64,000 nucleotides of DNA from assembly GCA_014529385.2 (NCBI GenBank), contig CM043971.1, forward strand, positions 87,868,840-87,932,839, given 5' to 3'. The notes beneath the pieces are model-generated. The model ran no database searches. It was given only the letters and a program-made list of their open reading frames with translations, and was not told the DNA's origin. Every line of letters begins with the position of its first letter. The first letter of the stretch is position 1. Source of the DNA: Adiantum capillus-veneris. Lineage: Eukaryota; Streptophyta; Polypodiopsida; Polypodiales; Pteridaceae. The position numbers were made by a program, and so were the translations under genes. This document shows, piece after piece, positions 24,360 through 37,878 of this stretch.

Positions 24360-25320
24360 ATGGGAGCAGTGGCTATAGCTACCTTACTGCGTTTTTGAGC
24401 TTCTTCCCAAGAAAAGGTCTTACCTTTTTCTTTAAGTTGATCCGTCATAGGAACAACGATTTTGGCATAATCACGGATATACTGTCGATAAAATCCAGCC
24501 ATGCCGAAAAAATTTGAAGCTCCTCAACCGTGTTGGGATGTTGCCATCGAAGAATGGTAGCGACCTTGTCAGTGTGCATTTTGATGCCAAAATAAGAGAT
24601 CACATGACCGAGGTACTGTATCTCTGTTTTAAAGAAATCGCACTTGCTTTGCTTAGCATACAGCACGTGAGCTCGTAGCTCTTCGAACACTAATCGTAAG
24701 TATTCTATGTGTTCATCTTCAGTCTTACTGTAAATAAGAATGTCATCAAGGAAAACCACAATAAATTTTTCAAGATAGGGACGTAAGACACTATCCAGGA
24801 GTGTCATAAATGTAGCTGGAGCATTGGTTAAACCAAAAGGCATAACCAAAATTCAAAATGCTCGAACCGTGTTCTAAAGGCAGTTTTCGAGATATCTTGC
24901 AAAAGGATATGCACCCTGGTGGTATCCTGAACGAAGATCTATCTTTGTATAGTATCTTGCCCCATGGAGTTGATCAAACAACTCATCCACTCGAGACAGA
25001 GGATATTTGTTCTTGATGGTTATGACGTTTAATCCACAATAATCTACGCACATGCGCATAATACCATCTTTCGTTTTTACCAAAAGAATTGGTGATGCCT
25101 AAGGCAAAGTGCTAGGTCTAATGAAACCACGGGCGAGGTAGTCAACCAAATGACTTTCAACCTCCTTGGCTTCTTTAGCACTCATATGATAAGGTGGTTT
25201 ACTCACCGGTTTAGTGCCTCGCAAGACATCAATGCCATGCTACACATCATGTATAGGGGGTAAACCCGACGGTAAATCACTTGAGAATACATCACTATAC
25301 TCCGTGAGTAAGTGAGTCAG
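24360..25320 (-). pseudogene. gypsy-1 reverse transcriptase (3'-deleted)
   Basis: The minus strand reads, over three frames: [17 protein letters not shown] (the DG.(W)RmCvDYr.LN motif), [13 protein letters not shown] (motif A, catalytic Asp present), [26 protein letters not shown] (FLDD catalytic box intact), EIQYLGHVIS and, in another frame, AGFYRQYIRDYAKI plus FSWEEAQ at the RT-RNase H connection. Frames shift near 24880 and 24500. The coding sequence ends after LAIVD, where RNase H would begin, next to the LTR remnant. Integrase is absent. Confidence 0.85.
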
Positions 25321-25323
25321 CTT

Positions 25324-27292
25324 TTACCGTGCAAAAGAAGAAAGTAAACTAGAGATATGCTGGGATGGAGAATCTTGTAATTCATGTAATGTTTGTTTTA
25401 CAACAGTTGCACGTTGCTCTATAGAATTAAAATTGAGAGCACTTTGCTCGTTAGATTTGTTAACACTTTGCTTATCATTAGAATTCATTGCACTTTGTAT
25501 ACCATTACGACAATTCACCGCACTTTGCTCTTGAGAATTCACAAGACTTGGAGATAAGCAGTAACACAAAAAGACTTCATCTATTAAATCTGCTTTCTGC
25601 AAAATAGAAAGCTCGGCTGTACATATTAGAGGTGCAGATGGCATATTTTTCTCACCAAGCAAAAGCACATGTTTACCATTGGCCATAAAGGATAAGGAAT
25701 TGTGTTCATAACTATTGTGCAATGAGTTTCCTAAACTATGCAGCCACCTCCGTCCTAAAACTACGTCAACACGGTCCATGTTCATAACTTGAAAGTCAAG
25801 GGTCATCATATGATCTTGAACAATAAGCTCAACGCCTTGAACTACCGTGTCCCATACTTCTTTATCATTACCAGACGTCTGTTCGACCACATACTTGTGA
25901 GAGCAGGGAGTCTGTGTAAGCTTCAATTTCTTGACTGGCTTATAGTTCAGGAAGTTATGAATTGCACTATCATCCACTAAAATGCGAACACGTTGTTCGT
26001 TAATAGTGCCATGCATGCGAATCAAATCATGGGGACCAAAGGTGGGCTGCCACATTGAAGCAGGCACACAACACTCGTGCTTTTCTTCCATATGAAGAAC
26101 CTTTACAGCACAATATTTAGGAGATGAATCTAATGTGAGGCGTTGCACCGTGTGCATGGCCTTTTCTTTGTCTTGCAAAAGAGGACAATCTTTCTTGTTA
26201 TATTGGTCCGAAAGACATCTAAAACACAAATTGTGTTCTTTTGCAAGCTCAAAATCTGTAGTGCTGAGAGACCCACGTGGAGTCTCTCGTGATTGCTTAG
26301 GCTTCTTAGTCTCTTTTGGACTTGGAGAGGTAGATTGTCTCTTATTCCTCTTGGAATGTGTGGGAGATCTACCTCGCCATTGACTCTTAGCCACATTGCT
26401 CTTAGCAAAATTATTCTTAGAGTAGGGAACATTTCCTTCCCTTTCATGCTCACCATCATATCTTTGGGCATGACCGATGGCTTCTTCCAAAGTTTTTGGA
26501 TGTTGGGTGTTGATATGAAGACGATCGTCTTTGTCAAGACCCTTATTGAAACCCCGTATCTTTTGGAATTCATCTAGACCTTCTAGTTTTAATATTATTT
26601 TTCGATACTTCGAAAGGTATTGTGTGAGAGAGAGGCCAGACATGCAGCATGCACCCCATGCTGACCAATTCTTATCTTCTTCATTGGAGTCCAAAACTCT
26701 TTGGAGAAAGAAGCTTGAAACGCAGCCCAAGACGGAGGATGAGCATCTATTGGAAATATCATCCACCACTTATAGGCCTTGCCTTTAAGAGATAGACTTG
26801 TTTCCATAGCCGTCTTTATTTCCGCGGGGTGTCTCAATCTATGAATATCACTCCATTTGTGTAAGAACGTATTGACCGCATCCTTGTTGCGATTCCGCTC
26901 TTCCCCGTGAAACTCTAGAATGATGATATTCTTAAGTAATGCATTGCTATCTTCTACGTCTTCTGAAGCACGTGTCTCTTGGACTCCTTGAGTCGTGCGA
27001 GCTTGGTTTTCTTGAAGCGTGCCACTTGTGGCTCCTTAAGCCGTCTGTGAATTCATAAATTTCACAAGTAACTCTGTAAGATTTATAACATTTGCATTGA
27101 GTGTAGAGAGGTTGGTTCAAGTACGCTTTGGCGATTTTCCAAATTCTTGAAAGCAACCATATCTACAACTCCATGATCTCCTATATCATCATTGTCATGC
27201 ACATTAGTGTCAGCAGTACCCGTGGTGCCCTGATTTTGATCTACGTGCTCAAAATTAGAAGTGTGTGTAGGTGGGATATCCTCACTGGCCAT
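25324..27292 (-). pseudogene. gypsy-1 gag and protease
   Basis: The likely start is the ATG at 27292 (MASEDIPPTH). Gag continues across a frame change to a long open frame of 481 codons (26769-25324) with a typical gag stretch (YLSKYRKIILKLEGLDEFQK). The zinc knuckle reads CFRCLSDQYNKKDCP, that is C-x2-C-x4-Y-x4-C, with Tyr where His is expected. The protease region reads RILVDDSAIHNFLNY, with D-D-S where D-S-G is expected, and VDVVLGRRWLHSLG matches the downstream protease core 'dviLG..WL...g'. Altered knuckle and protease residues suggest decay, although the frame itself is long. Confidence 0.8.
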
Positions 27293-28003
27293 GGTAAACA
27301 CACATTAATGTAAAGAAAGAAAAAAAAACATCAACTTATACCTTGTGAAGCTCGAAGTCTTTGTGTTTTTTTATGCTCCCCGATTTGCATTGCATGCAAA
27401 CCTCGCCTTGCGGAAATTGTAACGCTTCACGTGTCGTTCGTCGTAAGAACACCACAAAAACTCTTTGTTTTTGTGAAGGCTTTTGTTCACTTTGAATCTA
27501 CCTCCTTGAGGAAAAAAGAATTTTTGAAGGAAAACTTGCCTTCCTCCAAGAAGTGAAAAGGAAGGGTGAAACTACTTCTTTGAAGTTTGAAGCTTTCCCT
27601 TTCCTTCTAACTTTCTTTTCAACACAAGTATGCTATCTTTCCTTGTTATACACAACAAGGCTCAATAGCTTGATCGTAAATTGTTGGCCTTTTACCCTCA
27701 TAGGGTGGGTTCAACCCTCCTTCATGCAAGGGTTGAGCGGGTCTTCCAATGCACGTAGCCAACGGAAGTCTTTGGAGCCTCGGTGCCGCAAAGTTGCCGG
27801 TCAAGTTTGCCTTGGTCGCCCGTTGTGGAGGGAGTAGGTGTGGCGGCCACGGTCGACTGTCGCTATCTGTCTTCGCGCACGCATAGAAAACCGTGCCTAC
27901 CTTCTTTTTGCTGCATAGCAGAGACGTCGATGTCTGCAGATCGTGAGAGAGAAATAGCATGTCGCATGCACATGCAACCCGTTTTTCTTCTTTTCCAAAA
28001 AAA

Positions 28004-28015
28004 GCTCGGATACTA
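28004..28015 (-). other. gypsy-1 primer-binding site
   Basis: GCTCGGATACTA is the complement of TGGTATCAGAGC (the common plant initiator-Met tRNA primer site) with two mismatches, and lies next to the LTR end. Confidence 0.6.
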
Positions 28016-28016
28016 G

Positions 28017-28132
28017 TGAAAGGACGGTGGTAATGCGTGTTCTAGTCTCCACCCAACCGTGCTATCTTATAGCCTCCCCCTAGCATACACACTGTCAGGC
28101 CATGCTAGTGGCCTTGTCCGTAGGACCCATGT
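28017..28132 (-). repeat. gypsy-1 5' LTR, about 116 bp
   Basis: The boundary next to the primer site starts TGAAAGGACGG. The far end is set by the resumption of LINE-A coding sequence (CACGAAGATGG). The length is unusually small for Ty3/gypsy, so an internal deletion is possible. Confidence 0.5.
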
Positions 28133-28994
28133 CCTTACATGCACGAAGATGGATATCTATAAAGAGCATCTTCTCCAACTCACAGGGGATGGGTTTGTGA
28201 TTCGACCTAGCTATATGGATACACATTTATCTCATGGGTTACGATGTGCTATTGATCAGATACGGACATCTTCACACCAGATTGAGATTGAGACTTGTAG
28301 ATTGAGAGGGATACCAACAGCCAACAGGATATGCCGCCTATGCTATACAGAGCCAGAGACGGAAATGCATTATATATGTCAATGCACAATGTACTATGAG
28401 ATACGGGGTCGCTTCCACTATCTATTAAGAGAAGGCCTCGGACCTTTTTCCATAGTCATGAGCTATCAATACCATAGATGTCTTGGACTATATCTACTTG
28501 AGTTACACATACACAAAGAAAATTTATTAAGGAGATCTGAAGAGAGACAATCCCAGTGACATATTATTGATTTCTTCACACTAGACACTAGATAGATAGA
28601 GGAGCAGCTACTGCTCCAAAGCTCAACTCATACTCACACTTGTGGTACTCTCATTGAATGTGCATTGGAGATAGGGAGATCGAGATGCTCGCGACTGAGG
28701 GGAGGAGCTTCACAGCATTGACAAAAATTGCAGTTGAGGATTCCAATCATACTATCTCCACATCCAGAGTACAGATGAGGATAGATTTATGACCCATTAT
28801 ATCACCCTCTTGTAGTGGGCACCCATTGTATCAATGATCACACATACCCCACATAATTCCAACTAGTAGCACTTCTAGATTCATTTTAGGATCTCTTTTT
28901 TGTACCCAGACATGGTATCAAATTCACCAACTTGTAATGGATTGGTCTCATAGGTCATTTTGGCCTTTTGAAGATGTTAATTTATCATCTCATT

Positions 28995-28998
<4 letters not shown>
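28133..28998 (+). pseudogene. LINE-A part 3: C-terminal region and 3' UTR
   Basis: The frame resumes in the same codon context as the break at 24320: DIYKEHLLQLTGDGFVIRPS, then YMDTHLSHGLRCAIDQIRTS, then the cysteine cluster CRLCYTEPETEMHYICQC (C-x2-C-x7-H-x4-C), then YYEIRGRFHYLLREGLGP. This C-terminal region is open for 166 codons. The 3' UTR ends in TTAATTTATCATCTCATTTC and runs into (TC)n. Confidence 0.85.

Positions 28999-29062
<64 letters not shown>
28999..29062. repeat. (TC)n on the LINE-A 3' end
   Basis: About 64 bp of TC dinucleotides directly continuing the LINE tail. Confidence 0.98.
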
Positions 29063-29066
<4 letters not shown>

Positions 29067-29283
29067 ACAGGAGAGGTAGCGCTGGTGTTTTGCTACAGAC
29101 AGCGAGCGTGAGAGAGAGAGAGTGAGAGAGAAAACGTACGCTGGTAGCGTAGCATGTTCCAATTACCAAACATTATTTGATGTTATATGGGTACAAATAT
29201 GAGGGTCACTTTAAATGACCCTAGGGGTGGTTCACACCCAAAGGAAACGCTTGCAGCAAGAGAAGGTAGCACTAGTGTTTTGC

Positions 29284-29336
<53 letters not shown>

Positions 29337-29450
29337 CGTACGCAAATAGGGTAGCATGTTCCAATTATCACACACATTATTTTGATGTTATCTAGATACA
29401 AATACAAGGGCCACTTGAAGTGACCCTAGGGGTGGTTCACACCCAAAGAA
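29063..29450. repeat. Tandem duplicate of an LTR-like unit with (GA)n cores
   Basis: Two adjacent units of roughly 180-190 bp share GAGAGGTAGC(G/A)CT, GGTGTTTTGCTA, GAGAAAACGTACGC, GTAGCATGTTCCAATTA and CCCTAGGGGTGGTTCACACC. The GA core is about 20 bp interrupted in the first unit and about 50 bp pure in the second. The units abut the copia element and may be its damaged 3' LTR. Confidence 0.65.
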
Positions 29451-29691
29451 TAATAAAATATATACAAGGGTGGCTAGAGGGCCTTTAGACCCAACAACCT
29501 CCCACTTAAAGGCCCGAAGTGGTACCTTTAAGTAACTCCCACTAAGTGTAAGAAATGTTGATATTGTGTCTTAGCAAGACACTTAGTGAGAACATCTTCG
29601 GGATTAGTTTGAGCTTTGTGAAAGTGACAAGGCCATCATCCAGTACCTGGCGTATAAAATGGTACCTCACATTAATGTGTTTGGTACGAGC

Positions 29692-30107
29692 CTAGAACAT
29701 GGAATTCTTGGCAAGGCATAGATCACTCTGACTATCACAACCAAGCACTGGAGCATGAGCTGGAAGATCAAAAGTCCTCACAAGACGGCCAAGCCAAATG
29801 GCTTCTTTTGAAGCCTCTGTGACTAAAATATATTCAGCGCCTCTATAGTGCTCAATGCAACAATCTTTTGCAATCTTGAACACCAAGAAATAGCTCCACC
29901 AGCCAATGTAAAGACATAACCATTGGTACATTTTTGAGTGTCAAGATCACCTGCCATGTCCGAATCACAAAATCCCCGCACATACAATGTACCTTTTCTA
30001 CAACATATGCATGTGTCTTGTGTACCTTTCAAGTACCTGAAAATGCTTTTCACTGACTCCCAATGTGGTTTGCCATGGTTAGACATAAACGTGCTAACAA
30101 CTCCCAC
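29692..30107 (-). pseudogene. copia RNase H
   Basis: Two overlapping frames give PHWESVKSIFRYLKGTQD (the family's 'W...kri.rYLkgt'), RGFCDSDMAGDLDTQKCTNG (CDsDwAgd...rkSttGy), and then VTEASKEAIWLGRL (tEA.kEaiwL). A frameshift lies near the ALSTIEA stretch at about 29835. The catalytic-site Asp residues appear present. It is dead by frameshift. Confidence 0.85.
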
Positions 30108-30125
30108 TGCATAAGCAATATCTGT

Positions 30126-30816
30126 TCATGTAGCAACCATGGCATACATCAAAGATCCACAAGCGGATGCATAAGTAATACTTGCCATAGCATGGACAGT
30201 TGCAACGTCTTTTGGACAATCATGCTTGCGAAGCTTTGTGTGTGGAGGTAACGGCACACCAAGAGGCTTAGCATCAGCCATATTAAATCTCTCAAGCACC
30301 TTTTTGATGTACTTGTTTTGAGAAAGGAATAAAGGACGCTTCTTTTTATCCCTTGCAATGCGCATACCCAAAATATGTTCAACTGCACCCAAATCTTTCA
30401 TAGAGAAAGCTGAATTTAACTCCTTTTTCAAGCATTCAAAGTTTCCTTATCCTTATGCTTGCTTGCAATCAACATATCATCGACATATAGGACTAGCACA
30501 ATAAGACTACCATCAGGAGCCTTTATAGTGTAAAGACAATGATTTGCATGACTGCGTTTGAACCCATGGTTGAGCATAAAAGTATAAAACTTTTTGTACC
30601 ATTTCTAGGGGCTTGTTTCAGCCCATACAAGCTGTGTTTCACTTTGCATACCAAATGCTCTTTCCCTGGAATGACAAACCACTCACGCTGCAGCATGTAT
30701 AACTCCTCATCCAAGTCACCATGTAAGAAAGCAATAACTACATCCGTTTGATCCAACTTCAAATCCAAGAGAGCGCATAAAGCAAACAAAAGCCGGAGCG
30801 TGGTCATCTTCACCAT
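30126..30816 (-). pseudogene. copia reverse transcriptase
   Basis: The 5' part reads VKMTTLRLLFALCALLDLKL, then QTDVVIAFLHGDLDEELYML and KHSLYGLKQAPR, the hallmark Ty1 RT stretch. The YVDDM catalytic box is present in the next frame at about 30485-30505. The 3' part reads MKDLGAVEHILGMRIARD and SQNKYIKKVLERFNMADAKP. At least two frameshifts separate the parts. Confidence 0.88.
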
Positions 30817-30995
30817 AGTGAAAAGATCTCTTGGAAATCTATGAATTCCTTCTGTGCATAACCTTTAGCAATGAAACGTGCTTTGTACTTGGGTTTGTCA
30901 TCAGCACATTTGACCTATTAACCCATTTGTTAGGAATAGCCTTCCTACCTTTGACCAAAGGCACAAGCTCCCATGTATTGTACAATGACTGCATC

Positions 30996-31843
30996 TCAAG
31001 ATTTCATAGCAAGCTCCCACTTACTTTTGTCTTCAAAAGACTGGGCCTCTTTATATGTAAGAGGCTCTCCTTCATCTGTCAACAAAATGCAATCCAAAGA
31101 TGGTTGAACCCTGTGTGGTTGCCTTCTAACACGTGTAGACCTTCTCACCCAATGATTTGTATCAACTTGTAATTGGTCTAGATGGTCCGGAATGTGCACA
31201 CCATCAATTGGCCGTTGATTTTCAACATTACCTCGCTGCTGTAATTCATTTTCAGCATGCTGGTCATGTGGTATAATCTCAATTTGTGCATCTATTTGTT
31301 GCTCATTGTCTTCTGGCAATTGCACAATAGGTTGCTTCTCATTTTCAACATCAAAAGGACTCAAATTTTCAGCCAAAGGTTGCTTTATGGCTTACTATTT
31401 TGCTGAAATTTGACCTTCTTTTTGTCAATGTCTACATGTGTAGCATTTTTAAGCAATTTAACCTCATTGAAAACTACATCTCGGCTGTGTATTATCTTCC
31501 TTTACTAAGGTATTCAAACTCGGTAACCCATCTCTCCCTCATCTCCATATCCCATAAAGATGCCCTTGATAGATTTCATGTCATGTTTGATCTTCTAATC
31601 AAACTCTGATCAACAGTACATGCACGAATGCATCGCAACCAAAGACTCGTATATGGTCATATGAAACCGGTTGCCAGACCAAACCTCTTCAAGGATGCCA
31701 TTATCTGACGCACAATTTGGAGAGCGATTGTGCACATGAGCTGCAGTTTTAAGAGCCTCTCCCCAAAACTCTTGAGGGAGATTAGCCGTGGACAACATGC
31801 ATCTCAGTCTTTCACAAGTTGTGCGATTATATCTTTCAACCAC
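30996..31843 (-). pseudogene. copia integrase C-terminal half and linker
   Basis: VERYNRTTCERLRCML follows the family's E-R-N.t..e.aR.mL stretch after the catalytic Glu, then LPQEFWGEALKTAAHVHNRS (lp..fW.eA..ta.yl.Nr.P). After a gap with stops comes a hydrophilic linker with WVRRSTRVRRQPHR, the R.S.R.r..P.r motif preceding the RT in copia polyproteins, and EAQSFEDKSKWELAMKS, the EA......W..AM start of the RT. The element is disrupted between 31380 and 31610. Confidence 0.85.
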
Positions 31844-32005
31844 ACCATTAGATGACCGCTTAATACCCTCTCACAAAAATTGTTAAACTCACATGATACA
31901 TACTCTCCTCCATTATCCGTCCTAATAGCTTTTAACTTCAAGCCCTTTGTGTGGTGACAAATGCATGAAACCTTTTGAATGAATCAAGTACATCACTTTT
32001 ACTTT

Positions 32006-33290
32006 TTAGTACATACACCCATGTCTTTCTATTGTGATCATCAATGAAAGACAGTACCGTGCACCTCCATGTGAATTCACAAGCATAGTGCAAACATCAG
32101 AATGTACTAAATAAAGAACATGCAATTTGTGAGCAAGACCAGAGGAATAAGAGAACTTCACTTGCTTTCCATAGATACAATCATTACAAAAATCAAGGCC
32201 AAGGCCTTTTACATCAAACTTCCCCAAAGAGGAGAGAACATCAAGCCCTTTTTCACTCATATGGGCAAGCCTTTTATACCAAAGCTCCTTGTGAGAATGA
32301 ACTTCAACCACAACCAAAAACTTGCCAGGTTATGCCTTGCAATGTAAATAATAAAGAGTTCCAAGAGCCTTTACGCACTTTCCAAGAGCCACCACCAAAC
32401 ATAGTGTGATAACCCTTCACGTCTAGCTGCCCAACCGAAAATAGACTTTTCTTGATGCGAGGTACATACCTAACATCATGCAAAATCAGCTCTTGATCAT
32501 TTCAAGCGCCAAGTGTATAGTGTCAACGCCTCAATATCACATGCATGGTTATTGCCCACGTAAACTTTACCCAAACTACCTGTAGTGTATGGAACAAAAG
32601 AGTCCAAAGATGGAGTAACATGAAACGAGGCACCACTGTCTACTATCCATGATTGTAACAAGCCATCCTGTGTTGAAAGTAATGCATCAATTACCTTTGG
32701 GTTTGTAATATACATATCACTGGCCATTGCCACATTATCATGAAGGCATGCGTCACCGACAAGTGCATCTTCCGTATCAACAATCTCTTCAATGAAAACA
32801 CTCGAAGCAACATTTGCCTTTGCAACTTCCTTGGAAGAAGAGTCATGATCCTGCTGTTTCTTTCTTTCAAGTTCTTACTTGTAGTACGTGCAATCAGGCT
32901 TTTTATGCCCTTTGCGTCCACATTGATAACATGTAACATTCTGGAACTTACCCTGCTCTTACTCCTATTGTTACCTCTATTGTTTGCATTATTCTTCTTT
33001 TCAAACCGGCCTCTTACATTATACATTGACCCGTTGCTTTCACCGCTAGTCCTTCTTCTAATCTCTTAATTGAGAATAGAACTTCGTACACTATCAAATG
33101 TCAAAGCAACATTGTTGCTCAAAGAGATAATCAAAGCTTCCCAACTGTCAGGCAAAGTCATCAATAAGAAGATAGCCTTGAGATTATCATCAAAAGACTG
33201 CAAACCACAGTCTTGCAGCTGACTCAAGACACGTGTGAAAGCCCCATAGGAAACCAATAACACTACTGTCATTGCACCACCGCTTGAATT
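32006..33290 (-). pseudogene. copia gag, protease and integrase N-terminus
   Basis: From the 5' side: LKAIFLLMTLPDSWEALI (gag, UBN2-type Ll.sLP.s), a zinc-knuckle region near 32920 (CYQCGRKGHKKPDC-like in the shifted frame around the CYQC/HKKPDC codons), SWIVDSGASFHVTPSLDSF (protease, D-S-G-A intact), then LWYKRLAHMSEKGLDVLSS and CNDCIYGKQVKFS (the gag-pre-integrase H..H...C..C zinc site), and HSDVC (first part of integrase). The gag N-terminus upstream of 33290 is missing. Frames shift at about 33030, 32700 and 32400. Confidence 0.83.
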
Positions 33291-33299
33291 CTTTCAATT

Positions 33300-35365
<2,066 letters not shown>

Positions 35366-35453
35366 TAGCCTATACTTTTTTTACATCAGCAAAATGATAA
35401 CAAAGACCGCACCGACATTGACAACCAGGTCATGTCAAGGACGACATGAATTT

Positions 35454-35880
35454 GGAGGGGGGGAGTATTGACCCACGAGTCAACAGCACGACATAACTCA
35501 ACAAAGCCTTATTTTCTGAGAGTTATGAAATGCTGCGGATTATGGTTAAAAACATCATTGGTAATGAGTAGCTAGGCTAGTAACCTATGGTAGCCGTAGT
35601 ATATAAGGTACCTAGGTCATTTTGTAAAAAGAACTTTTATCATAATCAAGTTTTAAACTGTCGTCGCCTATGTGAGAGAGAGAGAAAGAGAGAGAGCGTG
35701 AACTTCATCCTGACGCTACTCCTCGCTTGTTCATCACATTGGAGATTCGACTACACCATCGTGATAGGCTCGGTGAGAGCTACGCATTGACGCTAAGCAA
35801 TCCTCACAGAACAGAGCACACACGCTGACGCATCTACGAGCTATTTGCGGCTGTAAGTATATCAAACGATGTTTGTTTTC
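35454..35880 (+). repeat. Polypurine tract and LTR-like sequence
   Basis: GGAGGGGGGGAG at 35454-35465 followed by TATTGACCCACGAGTCA resembles the PPT/3'-LTR boundary of plant retroelements. A TATATAAG box lies at 35600-35608, as expected for an LTR promoter, and (GA)-rich sequence follows at about 35672-35696. The right end of the LTR was not located. The putative element would be on the plus strand, with the helicase fragment just upstream. Confidence 0.45.
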
Positions 35881-36245
35881 TGCTTGCAAGTAGTCATTAA
35901 AATCGTGGCGATAAGCTACGCATAGGTACTCATAGATTTCAGTTTTAGGCACTTCCAAAATCCAGCCATATTCATACGCGTTTTTCGCATATGGATTTAG
36001 AGCTAGATTTCGAGTGTAGAGGCTTTGGGACAGGTGTATCCTAGCAAGGGGATCGTGTCCCATAAGTTTTATACAATTCTGGTATGGTTTAGTGAGTTTC
36101 CTTCCGTTTGTGTGTATGTAGGTTGGATGGTGTAGTTGAGAGTAACGAGATTCTAGATTGTGGTTTAGTTAGCTTTCCAGAGTGTTGTATGTGTGGGATG
36201 GTCTCAGATTGACAAGTTAAAGTGATGACATTATGTTAATCTAGG

Positions 36246-37262
36246 TTGTGTTGCATGCACTTTATGGGTGGTGTGATTCGCTCCCACAACATATGCTCAT
36301 TGCCAAATGATGTATCTTTGTGTAGTGGAATCGATGGATTTACATGTAGAAAACATAATGGAGATAGTGTGATTAACTATATGCTACTCTCCGAAGCCAT
36401 CATGTATCGCATAAAGAGTTTTACATTTGGCCAATGGACCCCAGAATTAAAACATCGGACCTTATGTATTGACCTTACATGTGGAGAAGCAACTAAGCAT
36501 CATAATCTCAACCAAAAGGAAGAGAAGTATCACTTTGTATGGATTTCAAACGCACACTAATGTATAATGAAATGGTTGAGCAAAAGTTATGGAAAACAAA
36601 GCTTCAATATGACGCACCATTGGAAACTAAATGGGAAGGTGCTGAAGAATGCTTTGTCATAAAGCATGCACATGGTATCAACAAGGATAGATCACGCAAA
36701 AGGTGGTTTAATAAAGAATGTCAAGATGCTCAAAAGTCCTTGCTAAAGCTTGATCCAACTATGGATAAAGAAAACTATCAAAGTCATTTGCATACATACA
36801 AGGCATTGGTTCAAAAGAAGAGAAGAAGATGGGAAGTAAAGCATCAATTGTTTCAAGTCCAAGAAAAGAACGTGCATGTGGAAGAGTTAGGAGAAACTTG
36901 AGGGACAAGCGGGTTAACAGTTAGGGTAACTTGAGTTTTGGAGATATGTACACACATTGTAGGAAACTATATTAGCAACCATATGCTAGGAAAAATGTCA
37001 TTTTATGGTTCAATCCCATGTAAATCCATCTTTTTTACTATTGATGATGTGTAAGGTGGGCTCGAAAAGTTGGCCAATCACAAAGCGGGAGATCTTCCAA
37101 GATATTAAGCCGGAAATGATTAAATGGACATGAGATTTTACACACGAGTGGATGTGTGATATGTTCAACCTTGCACTTCAACATGGTATGCTTTGTGATT
37201 GGAGTACTAATTGGGTCAAGCCTTTGCATAAAGGAGGGGATGTAAAGAATGTAAATAACGGT
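36246..37262 (+). pseudogene. LINE-D: endonuclease C-terminus to early RT
   Basis: NGDSVINYMLLSEAIMYRI matches the 'S.iDYvl.s' end of AP endonucleases. FTFGQWTPELKHRTLCIDL replaces the usual SDH(r)pl.l. The following frame (DRSRKRWFNKECQDAQKSLL, YKALVQKKRRRWEVKH) is the LINE linker with 'WW..ec...r...' character. The start of the RT follows with FNLALQHGMLCDWSTNWVKP and LHKGGDVKNVNN (i.P.hKkGd..d..NYRgI). It ends abruptly near 37262. It belongs to a clade different from LINE-A/F and L1. Confidence 0.75.
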
Positions 37263-37264
37263 AA

Positions 37265-37868
37265 GGGCTGAAAATACGGTACTGTGTCGTGGCGACAATG
37301 ACGATGACGATGACGATGGGTCGTCGTCAAGTCCAAGACATGCAATGACGATGATGATATCAACAACATCAAGGTTGAAAAACGCTAAGGCTGAAAACTG
37401 AAATATGTCGCAATGGATGGCTTTTCAACGAGGATCTGGTACGCAACGAGGCTAGGGAAGGGTACTACTGCAAAAACACTGATGGCTGAAAATTGCTCCA
37501 AAAACGCTAGTGTTGTTGCTGAGACCACCTACCGGGTACAACACTTGTACACCACCTTTTGCCGCCTCTACTAAGTGCCCAATGGTTTTCTTTTATAGTT
37601 TCTTTAGCACTTTGTCCTACCTACTTTTCAAACAAAAGTCACTTATTAATAAATGAGTGAAAAATGTGTACTTTGACAAAAAGGGTTTTATGCTCTGAAA
37701 AATGCTCACTGTGCAAGAGAGGGTATGCAACTGTGACCGGCCTGGGCATGCACATCCTGCTAGAGGCTCACAAAGTGCCAGGCTCAATCCTAAGCTAGGC
37801 TATGACTGACGCTAGACTATGGCAGAAGCGTGTCCACGTGGGGCAAGTGAAGTGCGCACGTGACATAA
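37265..37868 (+). repeat. R1 repeat copy 2 with AAAACGC-rich flank
   Basis: 37570-37865 shares the R1 block order (TCCTACCTACTTTT, ATTAATAAATGA, GAGGGTATGCAACT, GGCTCACAAAGTGCCAGG, CCTAAGCT, GTCCACGTGG, GCACGTGAC) with 41800-42095 and 1-240. The 37265-37570 part contains repeated (A)AAACGCTA-GGCTGA words, found also near 40413. A CGATGA run lies near 37300. Confidence 0.5.
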
Positions 37869-37878
37869 AGTTGTTGAG

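Larger units (their letters stand above)
24321..28132 (-). mobile_element. gypsy-1: damaged Ty3/gypsy element inserted in LINE-A
   Basis: Both junctions carry the same 23-bp end, GAAAGG(G/A)CGGTGGTAATGC plus GTGT, at 24321-24343 and 28018-28040, and LINE-A sequence (CACGAA) abuts both sides. On the minus strand the order is LTR, primer site, long leader, gag, protease, RT. After the RT the element breaks off at the beginning of RNase H and only the terminal 23 bp of the 3' LTR remain, so most of RNase H, all of integrase and most of the 3' LTR are deleted. The 5' LTR would be only about 116 bp. Confidence 0.75.
29530..33290 (-). mobile_element. Degenerate Ty1/copia element
   Basis: On the minus strand the domain order gag, protease, integrase, RT, RNase H is that of Ty1/copia. 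A purine-rich stretch complementary to CCTCCCACTT at about 29512 lies beyond the RNase H end, as a polypurine tract would. The gag N-terminus and any 5' LTR or primer site are not found. Domains are described separately below. Confidence 0.85.

Noticed and set aside
35734-36063. 109-codon minus-strand frame (MGHDPLARIHLSQSL...)
   Set aside because: No homology or motif recognised, and it lies opposite the putative LTR and leader.
37300-37375. CGATGACGATGA run and Lys/Asp-like repeat as a possible CRISPR or coding repeat
   Set aside because: Units are only 6 bp without spacers; a simple repeat in a plant genome.
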